DNA of 64,000 nucleotides. Source: CAVUUN01 sp964421755 (GTDB taxonomy: Bacteria > Acidobacteriota > UBA6911 > RPQK01). Positions 1 to 7,726 of the stretch are shown here, piece by piece; position 1 is the stretch's first letter, and the number at the start of each line of letters is the position of its first letter. The notes under the pieces were generated by a model that saw nothing but the letters and a program-made list of their open reading frames with translations, did no database searches and was not told the DNA's origin. Position numbers and translations under genes: made by a program. The DNA lies in NCBI GenBank assembly GCA_964421755.1, contig CAYQYP010000061.1, positions 30,821 to 94,820 on the forward strand, given 5' to 3'.

Positions 1-2
1 AG

Positions 3-680
3 GGATGGCTGGGGGCGGTTGACGCTGTTCTTCACGCCTGGTATCCCGGACAGAACGGGGGCAGGGCCATAGCCGAAGTGCTTTTCGGAGAGGTCAATCC
101 GTCGGGCAAACTGCCCGTTACGTTCGAAAGGCAGTGGGAAGAGAATCCCGTTTATCCGCACTACCATGCCCCCGCTGGCGGGGCGACTCGTTACGAGGAG
201 GGAGTTTTCGTCGGCTATCGCGGATTTGACCGCGCGGGCCTCGAGCCTCTGTTCCCGTTCGGATTCGGTCTGTCATACACCAGTTTTGAGTACTCGGACC
301 TCGAGATCGCTCCCGGCAACTCCCTGAGCGGCACTCGGTTGCAGGTCTCCTTCTCGGTTAAGAACACCGGGACACGAGCCGGAGCTGAGGTTACGCAGAT
401 CTACGTCGAGCCACCCGAGAGCCCCGTCGAGCGCCCGGTTCTTGAACTGAAAGGTTTTGAGAAGGTCTTTCTCCAGCCCGGAGGAACCCGGCGCGTGACC
501 GTTCAGCTCAACCAGCGCTCGCTTTCTTACTTTGACACGGCGGCTGCCGGGTGGAAAACGGTGGCTGGCGTCTACGGATTGGCGGTCGGTGCTTCCTCCC
601 GCGATGTGAGGCTCCGCGGCCAGTTCCGCTTTACGCCCCCAAACCGGGTCAGGCAGGTGCGCCGGTCGAGTCTGCGGTGA
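3..680 (+). CDS. Glycoside hydrolase family 3 beta-glucosidase, C-terminal part (5' truncated by window)
   Basis: The reading frame is open from base 3 and has no start in the window, so only about 225 C-terminal residues are present. The first residues include AWYPGQNGGRAIAEVLFGE and then NPSGKLPVTF, the conserved end of the GH3 second (alpha/beta sandwich) domain. PFGFGLSYTSFEYS follows and leads into the fibronectin type III-like domain typical of bacterial GH3 enzymes (VKNTGTRAGAEVTQIYV, LKGFEKVFLQPG). The family hydrolyses terminal beta-linked sugars, often in the periplasm. The catalytic nucleophile region lies upstream of the window, so exact substrate and integrity cannot be judged. 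Family assignment is firm. Confidence 0.93.
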   Translation, partial: GWLGAVDAVLHAWYPGQNGGRAIAEVLFGEVNPSGKLPVTFERQWEENPVYPHYHAPAGGATRYEEGVFVGYRGFDRAGLEPLFPFGFGLSYTSFEYSDLEIAPGNSLSGTRLQVSFSVKNTGTRAGAEVTQIYVEPPESPVERPVLELKGFEKVFLQPGGTRRVTVQLNQRSLSYFDTAAAGWKTVAGVYGLAVGASSRDVRLRGQFRFTPPNRVRQVRRSSLR

Positions 681-782
681 CCCCGCTGAACCAGGCCAGC
701 CAAGGAGCTTTGCTTCGAGTGTGCTTCGTGGTAACCTCCTGGTTTTTCCTGGACTCGAAGTCTGGAAAGGGCAATCCACCCG

Positions 783-1655
783 ATGAACAAGCTGAAATTG
801 GGGCTTCCGAAAGGCAGTCTGCAGGAATCGACCCTGCGCCTCTTCGCAAAAGCGGGCTATCAGATCACGGTTTCAAGCCGCTCCTACATGCCCGCCATAA
901 ATGACTCGGAGATCGAGTGCCTGATGTTCCGCGCACAGGAGATCGCGCGTTATGTCGAACGGGGCGTCCTCGATTGCGGCCTGACCGGCAAAGACTGGAT
1001 CATGGAGAACGACGCGGACGTGAAGGAGATCGAAGACCTCATGTACAGCAAGGCGACGGCCCAAGCTTACCGCTGGGTGGTTGCCGTCCCCGAGAACTCG
1101 GAGATCCGCACGGTCAAGGATCTGCAGGGCAAACGGATCGCCACCGAGTTGGTCAGCGCGACCCGTCGCTATCTCGCGCGACACGGCGTTTCGGCCGAGG
1201 TCGAGTACTCCTGGGGTGCGACCGAGATCAAGGCGCCGCAGCTCGTTGATGCCATCGTTGAGGGAACCGAGACCGGTTCCTCACTTCGCGCGCACAACCT
1301 CCGGATAGTCGATACCGTAGTCGAATCCACGACCAAGCTCATCGCTAACCGAGCCGCGTGGGAAGAACGGTGGAAGCGCGAAAAAATCGAGGTTCTGGCG
1401 ATGCTGCTGAAAGGCGCGCTGGAGGCGGAGTCGAAGGTCGGTCTGAAGATGAATGCCCCAAAGGACCGACTGAAGGAAGTGACCAGCCTGTTACCTGCCC
1501 TCCATGCCCCGACCATCTCGAATCAGACCGATTGTGAGTGGGTCGCGATCGAGGTTGTAATCGACGAAGAAGTTGTGCGAGACATCATCCCCCGGTTGCG
1601 CAGAGCGGGTGCCCAGGGCATCATAGAATACCCGCTGAACAAGGTGATCTACTGA
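783..1655 (+). CDS. hisG: ATP phosphoribosyltransferase, long (HisG_L) form
   Basis: This 290-residue protein starts LKLGLPKGSLQESTLRLF, the HisG N-terminus. It catalyses the first committed step of histidine synthesis, joining ATP and PRPP to give phosphoribosyl-ATP. The length and the extra C-terminal segment of about 75 residues (DCEWVAIEVVIDEEVVRDIIPRLRRAGAQGIIEYPLNKV) match the long, self-sufficient form with an ACT-like regulatory domain. This form does not need the HisZ partner and is normally feedback inhibited by histidine. No other his gene is adjacent in the window, so it is not in a his operon here. The ATG is preceded by a weak purine-rich stretch (GGAAAGGG). Confidence 0.95.
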   Translation: MNKLKLGLPKGSLQESTLRLFAKAGYQITVSSRSYMPAINDSEIECLMFRAQEIARYVERGVLDCGLTGKDWIMENDADVKEIEDLMYSKATAQAYRWVVAVPENSEIRTVKDLQGKRIATELVSATRRYLARHGVSAEVEYSWGATEIKAPQLVDAIVEGTETGSSLRAHNLRIVDTVVESTTKLIANRAAWEERWKREKIEVLAMLLKGALEAESKVGLKMNAPKDRLKEVTSLLPALHAPTISNQTDCEWVAIEVVIDEEVVRDIIPRLRRAGAQGIIEYPLNKVIY

Positions 1656-1740
1656 CACGGGGCCGCCTTCTCTGCATGAACGGTGAGGAAGAGGTAGAAT
1701 AGGGTGCAAATCTGCCTCGCCTAACCGGAGGAGAATAAGA

Positions 1741-2049
1741 ATGGCGGTTTTATACGAATCGAAAAGCAAGGCACCCAATCCGGATGCCCGGAAAACTGAT
1801 TTTCTCTACCAGGCTGCCTGCGCGATCCAGCCCTATATCGAAGAGGCTGCCTGCGGTACTTACATCGTCTGCGTCCGTTTTGCCGGCGCTGAGGGCTCGG
1901 ACGGTGTGATTCATTGCTCTTGCCATGCGGACGAGGAGCAGGCTCGCAAGGCTTTGACGAATGTCGAGCCGCCTCCCAATCAGCGCCTTTTCGACTACAT
2001 GTTTGGAACGCGTGAGGACTTTATCGACGCTCTCACGTGGCCGGCGTAA
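1741..2049 (+). CDS. Small conserved-looking protein of unknown function
   Basis: This 102-residue soluble protein has no signal peptide or membrane segment. A textbook ribosome-binding site (GGAGGAG, 1727-1733) lies 7 bases before the ATG, which strongly supports translation. It is acidic in its second half (HADEEQARKALTNVEPPPNQ) and has four Cys residues that do not form a clear metal-binding pattern. I do not recognise a family. It sits between hisG and an SDR gene, 24 bases upstream of the latter, and is probably cotranscribed with it. Confidence 0.7.
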   Translation: MAVLYESKSKAPNPDARKTDFLYQAACAIQPYIEEAACGTYIVCVRFAGAEGSDGVIHCSCHADEEQARKALTNVEPPPNQRLFDYMFGTREDFIDALTWPA

Positions 2050-2073
2050 AGAACGGGTCGAGGGGGTGACGGG

Positions 2074-2844
2074 TTGCGCGAAACGGTGCTCATCACCGGG
2101 GCATCCGCCGGAATCGGGCTCGAGCTCGCACGGTTGTTTGCTGCGGATGGTTCGGATGTGGTCGTTGTCGCGCGCCGGGTCGACCGACTCAACGAACTGG
2201 CTGACGAGTTGAGGAGCCGGTTTAAGTCAAATGTGATAGCCATCCCGGCGGACCTGACGGAGAAAGAGGCGCGCACCCGCCTCTTCGACGGCCTGCGCCG
2301 GGATGGTGTTCAGGTTGATGTCCTGGTCAACAACGCCGGTTTTGGCGCCCACGGCGCAATCGTCGACCTTCCCGTCGAGCGCCAGCTCGAAATGATCGAG
2401 CTGAACGTTGCCGCTCTGGTCCACCTTACCTGCCTGTTCCTCCCGGGGATGAAGGAGCGCGGACGGGGAGGTATTCTCAATGTCGGATCGACTGCGGCTT
2501 TCCAGCCCGGTCCGTTCATGGCTGTCTATTACGCCACCAAGGCATTCGTGCTCCACTTCACCGAGGCTTTGGCGACCGAGTTGCGCGGCAGTCCTATTAT
2601 CGTGACCTGCCTGGCCCCTGGGCCGACCCACACAGAATTTGCCTCCACAGCCGAATTGGAACGGACCCGGCTTTTCAGCTCCGGAGTGATGGATGTCCAG
2701 ACTGTCGCCCGGGCCGGTTATCGCGGCTTCCGCCAAAACAAGGCAATCGTTATTCCCGGGCTGAAGAACAAGGCCCTGGCCTTTGCGGTGCGGCTGGTCC
2801 CACGTGCGGTCGCACGCCGCATTGTGGAAATGATCAACAGCTAG
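2074..2844 (+). CDS. Short-chain dehydrogenase/reductase (DltE/YqjQ-like)
   Basis: This 256-residue classical SDR has the N-terminal Rossmann motif TGASAGIG (TGxxxGxG), the NNAG element (VLVNNAGFGAHG) and the catalytic YxxxK within VYYATKAF. Arg residues after the second beta strand (VVVARRVDRL) suggest NADP(H) preference. The start is TTG, chosen because AGGGGGTG lies just upstream and the Rossmann beta strand begins six residues later. The substrate cannot be read from sequence; close SDRs of this type reduce small ketones or fatty-acyl compounds. It follows the 1741 gene by 24 bases. Confidence 0.88.
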   Translation: MRETVLITGASAGIGLELARLFAADGSDVVVVARRVDRLNELADELRSRFKSNVIAIPADLTEKEARTRLFDGLRRDGVQVDVLVNNAGFGAHGAIVDLPVERQLEMIELNVAALVHLTCLFLPGMKERGRGGILNVGSTAAFQPGPFMAVYYATKAFVLHFTEALATELRGSPIIVTCLAPGPTHTEFASTAELERTRLFSSGVMDVQTVARAGYRGFRQNKAIVIPGLKNKALAFAVRLVPRAVARRIVEMINS

Positions 2845-3008
2845 CTAGGAGCGCATGTAGCCCTGCCGCTTTTCGGAGCCGCGCACGAAAGCGAGGGTGT
2901 TGAAAATGTTAACTCGTAAAGGCAACACCGTGACTGGTACGCCTCCTTTGCGTCGACCCCTTGACATTCCTCGATGGCATCGCCAAGATCCCCGTCGGAG
3001 AGCACTCA

Positions 3009-4433
3009 ATGAATCAGAGTTCAGTCAGCCGGCGCGAATTCTTGCGCCGTTCGACCGCGGGGATGACTGTATCCGCCGGATATCTGGCCAAGCGTGATCC
3101 CACCACCCCTAATGTCGTCATCATTTTCGCAGACGACCTCGGCTACGGCGATCTCGGCTGTTTCAGTTCGAGACTCAAGAACACGCCGAATCTCGACCGG
3201 ATGGCCTCCGAGGGGATCAGGTTTACCGACTTTCACGTCGCGCAGCCTGTTTGTGGAGCCTCCAGGGCAGCTCTGCTGACCGGCTGTTATCCAAATCGTA
3301 TCGGTTTGATGGGCGCCCCCAACCACAAAAGCACGACGGGAATCGCCGACTCCGAAATGACCCTCGGCGAGTTGGTCAAGCAGAAGGGCTATGCGACCGC
3401 GATTTTCGGGAAGTGGCACCTGGGTCACCATCCACAGTTCCTCCCGCTGCGACATGGCTTTGACAGGTATCTGGGGCTGCCATATTCAAACGACATGTGG
3501 CCGTTCCACCCGGAGGACAAAAGTCACCCCCCGCTTCCTTTGATCGAAGGCGACCGGGTTACCGAGACCAATCCTGACCAGAGGCTGCTAACGCGCCGAT
3601 ATACGGAAGGAGCGGTTAATTTCATTAGGCAGAACCGCAACCGTCCTTTTTTCCTTTACCTGGCTCACACCATGCCGCACGTTCCGCTGTTTGTCTCGAA
3701 GAGGTTCGCAGGCAAATCAGGCGCAGGTTTGTATGCCGACGTCATCATGGAAATAGACTGGTCGGTCGGGGAAGTTCTCCAGACCATCAGGCGACTGGAC
3801 CTGGACCGAGACACCCTGGTGATTTTTACGTCAGATAATGGACCGTGGCTGAGTTACGGCGATCATGCGGGTTCTGCAGGTCCGCTTCGCGAGGGCAAAG
3901 GCACGGTCTGGGAGGGAGGCCATCGAGTGCCCTGTATCATGCGGTGGCCAGGGCGAATCCCCACTGGCGCCGCAACCGCGGAACCGGTGATGACCATCGA
4001 CCTGTTTCCGACGATCGCGCGGTTGACCGGTGCGCCCCTGCCGCCTCACCGAATCGACGGCCTGGACATTTGGCCGCTCGCGAGCGGCCAGCCGGGTAAC
4101 CGCTCACCGCATGACGCGCTTTACTTCTTCTGGGGTCTCGAGCTTCAGGCAGTCCGAAGCGAGAACTGGAAGCTTCATCTGCCACACTCGTACACCACCC
4201 TCGAGGGCCGGCCGGGGGGCAAAGGCGGAGTCCCGAGCAAGTACGCGCGCGCCGAGACCCCCTTGGCACTCTACGACTTGGGGACGGACATCGGCGAGAC
4301 GAAGAACCTGGCAGCGGACCGGCCGGATATCGTGCGCCGATTGCAGGACCTGGCCGAGCGAGCCGTGGCCGACCTTGGTGATTCCGGAACTCCTGGGACG
4401 GGTCGCCGTCCGGTCGGGCGCCTAAACGGTTAG
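3009..4433 (+). CDS. Type I (formylglycine-dependent) sulfatase with Tat-like leader
   Basis: This 474-residue arylsulfatase-family protein carries the sulfatase signature CGASRAALLTG, in which Cys82 would be converted to formylglycine. NVVIIFADDLGYGDLG supplies metal-binding Asp residues, GKWHLGHH the second signature, and FTSDNGPW further metal ligands. The N-terminus MNQSSVSRREFLRR is Tat-like, so periplasmic export is likely. I start at ATG 3009 because GGAG at 2997-3000 is well spaced and the Tat motif then lies near the N-terminus; an in-frame TTG at 2961 would add 16 residues. The likely role is desulfation of sulfated glycans. No anaerobic or FGE-type maturase gene is visible in the window. 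Confidence 0.93.
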   Translation: MNQSSVSRREFLRRSTAGMTVSAGYLAKRDPTTPNVVIIFADDLGYGDLGCFSSRLKNTPNLDRMASEGIRFTDFHVAQPVCGASRAALLTGCYPNRIGLMGAPNHKSTTGIADSEMTLGELVKQKGYATAIFGKWHLGHHPQFLPLRHGFDRYLGLPYSNDMWPFHPEDKSHPPLPLIEGDRVTETNPDQRLLTRRYTEGAVNFIRQNRNRPFFLYLAHTMPHVPLFVSKRFAGKSGAGLYADVIMEIDWSVGEVLQTIRRLDLDRDTLVIFTSDNGPWLSYGDHAGSAGPLREGKGTVWEGGHRVPCIMRWPGRIPTGAATAEPVMTIDLFPTIARLTGAPLPPHRIDGLDIWPLASGQPGNRSPHDALYFFWGLELQAVRSENWKLHLPHSYTTLEGRPGGKGGVPSKYARAETPLALYDLGTDIGETKNLAADRPDIVRRLQDLAERAVADLGDSGTPGTGRRPVGRLNG

Positions 4434-4438
4434 CGACC

Positions 4439-4560
4439 GCCGAACCCCAAGGACGACAAGGACAACAAGGACAACAAGGACAAAAACTACAAAAGCCTGA
4501 AGCGATCTTCTGTCTTCGTCCTTGGTGTCTTTGTTGTCCTTGTTGTCCTTGGGGTTCGGC
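4439..4560. repeat. Large inverted repeat built from 9-mer AAGGACAAC units
   Basis: Left arm (from 4439) and right arm (to 4560) begin and end with GCCGAACCCC / GGGGTTCGGC and stay complementary for about 40 bases with a few mismatches. The left arm contains four consecutive 9-mer units (AAGGACGAC, AAGGACAAC, AAGGACAAC, AAGGACAAA; 4449-4484). It lies directly after the sulfatase stop and could fold into a long hairpin and act as a transcription end. The tandem nature resembles the other short-unit repeats in this window. Confidence 0.85.
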
Positions 4561-4630
4561 ACACCTCAAACCGTTACCTCCTTGACGCGTTTCGTGGATC
4601 TCATTTACCCTTCCAGTCGGAGGTACTCCG

Positions 4631-6100
4631 TTGTTCAAGGGTGGTCGCAAGCTTTGCAGCATCAGCGTGGTGATCCCCGTCTATAACGAGCGTCGGACCA
4701 TCTCCGAAATCGTCCGGAGAGTCCAGGCCTTTCCTCGGGAAAAGGAGATCATCATTGTCGACGACGGATCGACCGATGGGACACGCGCCGTCGTGGCTCG
4801 TCTTCAGGACGACCCCGAGGTCCGTGTTTTCCTCCAGCCACACAACCAGGGGAAGGGGGCGGCGCTCCAAAAGGGCTTCGAGCTGGCCACCAAGGAAGTG
4901 GTCATCGTCCAGGACGCTGACCTTGAATACGACCCTGCCGACTACGAACTTCTGCTTAAGCCAATCGAGGCAGGGCGCGCCGACGTCGTGTATGGTTCCC
5001 GCTTTCTGCACGGGGAACGTCGGGTTCTGTATTTCCGTCACTCGATCGGCAACCGGCTGCTGACCTTGCTGTCGAATCTGTTCACGGACTTGAATCTGAC
5101 CGACATGGAGACCTGCTACAAGGCCTTCAAAAGGGAAATCATCCAGAACATCAGGCTGCAAGCAAAACGCTTCGGTTTTGAGCCGGAAGTAACTGCGAAA
5201 ATCGCAAAGCTGCCCTGCACTGTTTACGAGGTGCCGATCAATTACCACGGACGCTCCTATCTCCAGGGCAAGAAAATCACCTGGAAAGATGGAATTGCCG
5301 CCTTCTGGTATATCGTCCGTTTCTCCCTGAGCCGGAATTTCGTGAAGGATAACGAGGCCTTGGAACGAGTGCTGGTCAGTCCACCGGAGCCTGTTGACCA
5401 CGGAATCGCTACGCTCGAAGCTTTTGAGCAGGCAAGGCGGTACAACCAATGGATTTTCAGCCGCTTCAGTCGACACGTTGGTTCCAGCGTCCTGGAGATC
5501 GGGTCGGGTATCGGGAATATCGCGGCGGACGTGCTGACTCACCCGGGGGTGGAAGAAGTGGTCGCGACGGATTCCAGCAGTTCCAGCCTGACGGTCCTCT
5601 ATGATCGGTTGGGGGCCGATTCGCGGCTCTCCTGTGTCACTTGGGACGCGAACACCAGCCCACCGCCGGAGTTGGCGGGTCGACTGTTCGACACCGTCAT
5701 CTGCTCAAACGTGCTGGAGCACATTGAGAATCACGAAGCCGCGCTGAGTGCGATGGCTGGCCTTTTGCGTCCCGGTGGAAAGCTGCTTTTGCTGGTCCCT
5801 GCCCACCCCTACCTTTACTGTCGGCTCGACAAGGAGCTTGGTCACTTCAGACGCTACCGCAGGCGGGAACTGGTGAGATTGCTCGAACAGCTAGGCTTTC
5901 AGGTAGAAAAAGTGGCCAATCATAATTTCCCCGGGGTTATCGGCTGGTTCTGGTCCGGCAAAGTCAGGGGAAGGGACATGCTCCACCAGAAAAGCCTGCG
6001 ACGGTTCGACCGCCTGGTCCCGCTCATCAGGCGGATTGATCCATTGATCAGGGGCCCGCTGGGCGGCATCTCGCTGATCAGTATTGCCCGCCGGAAATAA
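4631..6100 (+). CDS. Bifunctional protein: family 2 glycosyltransferase fused to class I SAM methyltransferase
   Basis: Residues 10-235 form a GT-A family 2 glycosyltransferase of the dolichyl/undecaprenyl-phosphate sugar transferase (DPM1-like) type. They include VVIPVYNE, DDGSTDGT (44-51) and the QDADLEYDP metal-binding motif. Residues 270-489 form a class I methyltransferase with the SAM-binding glycine loop LEIGSGIGN (288-296), a CSNVLEHI post-motif and HFRRYRRREL near the end. The start is TTG, supported by CGGAGG at 4618-4623; a GTG a few codons later is possible. The fusion suggests a sugar-phosphate lipid is made and then a bound acceptor is methylated, but the acceptor is unknown. 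Neither half shows missing key residues. Confidence 0.88.
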   Translation: MFKGGRKLCSISVVIPVYNERRTISEIVRRVQAFPREKEIIIVDDGSTDGTRAVVARLQDDPEVRVFLQPHNQGKGAALQKGFELATKEVVIVQDADLEYDPADYELLLKPIEAGRADVVYGSRFLHGERRVLYFRHSIGNRLLTLLSNLFTDLNLTDMETCYKAFKREIIQNIRLQAKRFGFEPEVTAKIAKLPCTVYEVPINYHGRSYLQGKKITWKDGIAAFWYIVRFSLSRNFVKDNEALERVLVSPPEPVDHGIATLEAFEQARRYNQWIFSRFSRHVGSSVLEIGSGIGNIAADVLTHPGVEEVVATDSSSSSLTVLYDRLGADSRLSCVTWDANTSPPPELAGRLFDTVICSNVLEHIENHEAALSAMAGLLRPGGKLLLLVPAHPYLYCRLDKELGHFRRYRRRELVRLLEQLGFQVEKVANHNFPGVIGWFWSGKVRGRDMLHQKSLRRFDRLVPLIRRIDPLIRGPLGGISLISIARRK

Positions 6101-6110
6101 CTGGAGGGGT

Positions 6111-7382
6111 TCACGCGACGTACGGCACCGTCTGAGGTCCTTCCGGCAGGACTGCAATCGCTGCCTCTTTGCCGTACTTCTCAATCAGTCCACCCACCGC
6201 GCGCTCGATCGATCGGCAGGGCCGAAGCAAAGCGGCGATGATTGCCTCGTCGGTCAAACCGTCCGCGTAGACGAAGACGTAAGCCTTTTCTTGGATTTGT
6301 GCCTGGATCTGCGCTTGCCATTGATCTTGTGCCAGGAACCCGGGCGCGCACACCGTTCTGAGGACCTGCCGGGGGCTACCCGCCTCGCGCAGCAGCTGGC
6401 CGTAAAGCCCATGATCAGGGATCCCGTCCCAACACTCGGCCGCTATCACGATCGTCCCACCCGGTTCGACCACTTGTGCTGCGGCGCTCATCCCCTTAAC
6501 CGATTGGTACAGATTAAGATCCAGTGGATAGCCGGAATTCGTTGTGATGACGATTGGGAACCTCTTCGGCACAGGAACCATGGCCTTTTCCTTCACCGAT
6601 TTGCAGCCGGCAGCGTGCGCAGCCTGCCAATTGCCGGCAAAGACACCCGTTATCTCCTTGGCCCGATTGAGCGTTACGTTGACGAGGAACGTGGGATTAA
6701 GCCGGCCGGCGACCTCCTGTATCTCTTCCCAGATGGGATTGCCTCGAGTCACGCCCCAGGTTGCCTCAGGCGATGAGATCATCCGGGCGTCGTGATTGCC
6801 GAGAACCGTCGTCAAGCCCGCCATGCCTGGCATGATTGCCTTCCCGCCACCGGAAAAGCCGGCGAAGAAATGTGGTTCGATGAACCCCGTCAGGATCTTA
6901 ACGTCGCATTCTACGAACTCCCGGTTCAGCCAGATCTCGTGACCTCGGTTGCTCTTCCCGAGGAAGACCTGAGTGGTCGGGTCAAAGGCGCTGTTCTGGA
7001 CGATTCGGCAGTTGCGAAAGAGCTCATCGCCCAACATAGTCCGTAGCTCTTCGTCGGTGTTCGGGCGGTGGGTGCCCAGTGCGTTGAAAAGGACAATGCT
7101 CGAAGGATTCACCTGCTTCAGCTCGGCCAGCAGAGCCGGGATTATGAGGTGGCTCGGGGACGGCCTGGTGATGTCGCTGAAGACGATTCCGATCTTCTGA
7201 CCCGCTCGCACGATTTCGCGCAAAGGAGCGGATTCGCGCGGTTGCCGAAGCGCTTCCCCGAGTGCTGACTGTGGGTCCGGAAGACCTGGTTCGTGCCGAG
7301 GCTCGAAAACGGAGACGTTCAGGCAATCGTCAAGGCAAACCTTCAGGCCCTTCTTACCGTACGCCAAGTTGATGTCCATCAT
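6111..7382 (-). CDS. larA: Nickel-pincer-dependent lactate racemase family protein (LarA)
   Basis: This 423-residue protein has the LarA motif DITRPSPSHLI and the stretch EPHFFAGFSGGGKAIMPGM. Counting from ATG 7382, His105, His171, Lys181 and His197 have the same mutual spacing as His108, His174, Lys184 and His200 of Lactobacillus plantarum LarA (recalled from the structure literature). In that enzyme Lys184 carries the nickel-pincer nucleotide and His200 binds nickel. It would racemise lactate or another 2-hydroxy acid. A TTG at 7412 would add ten residues; I prefer the ATG because the conserved beta strand starts right after it. The cofactor genes larB, larC and larE are not in the window. 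Confidence 0.9.
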   Translation of the reverse strand: MMDINLAYGKKGLKVCLDDCLNVSVFEPRHEPGLPDPQSALGEALRQPRESAPLREIVRAGQKIGIVFSDITRPSPSHLIIPALLAELKQVNPSSIVLFNALGTHRPNTDEELRTMLGDELFRNCRIVQNSAFDPTTQVFLGKSNRGHEIWLNREFVECDVKILTGFIEPHFFAGFSGGGKAIMPGMAGLTTVLGNHDARMISSPEATWGVTRGNPIWEEIQEVAGRLNPTFLVNVTLNRAKEITGVFAGNWQAAHAAGCKSVKEKAMVPVPKRFPIVITTNSGYPLDLNLYQSVKGMSAAAQVVEPGGTIVIAAECWDGIPDHGLYGQLLREAGSPRQVLRTVCAPGFLAQDQWQAQIQAQIQEKAYVFVYADGLTDEAIIAALLRPCRSIERAVGGLIEKYGKEAAIAVLPEGPQTVPYVA

Positions 7383-7411
7383 CCCTATCTTACGACGTTG
7401 AAGGCTTGGCA

Positions 7412-7638
7412 AGCTTTACGGAACCGCAAACACAGCGCTTTTTGCGGAGTGCGCGGATTGTCAGGGTGCGCTCCGAAGCACTCGGGGTGGGGTATCGAGT
7501 TTTACAGAACCGCAAACGGAGCGTTTTTTGCGTAGTGCGCGGATTGTCACCGGAAGCGACGCCTCGCTCCGAGCCTGGTTGCTTACGGCCGCAATCCGCG
7601 CACTCCGCAAAAGACGCTCCGTTTGCGGTTCTGTACAG
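7412..7638. repeat. Three copies of a ~45-bp repeat, two of them forming a long inverted pair
   Basis: The interval between larA and the amidase (7383-7725) holds no gene. Copy 1 (7412-7463) and copy 2 (7499-7549) are direct repeats containing GAACCGCAAAC and GTGCGCGGATTG. Copy 3 (7591-7638) is the same sequence inverted. Copies 2 and 3 could pair over about 43 bases with few mismatches, giving a long hairpin. No transposase or coding sequence is associated with it. Confidence 0.88.
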
Positions 7639-7698
7639 TTCGCCGACTCCATGGCGACGCCTGGGTCTGTTAGACGCTGAGCAGTCTTCAGTCCCAAT

Positions 7699-7726
7699 CC
7701 GAAATCCGCAATCCGCAATCCGCAAT
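7699..7726. repeat. Heptamer tandem repeat CCGCAAT x4
   Basis: There are four consecutive 7-base units, CCGAAAT then CCGCAAT three times. They end exactly at the stop of the amidase gene. The unit length matches the heptamer arrays at 37889, 55891 and 57301. Confidence 0.85.

Noticed and set aside
2933..2953. TGGTAC...TTTGC before the sulfatase gene as a sigma-54 promoter
   Set aside because: GG and GC are 14 bases apart instead of 12.
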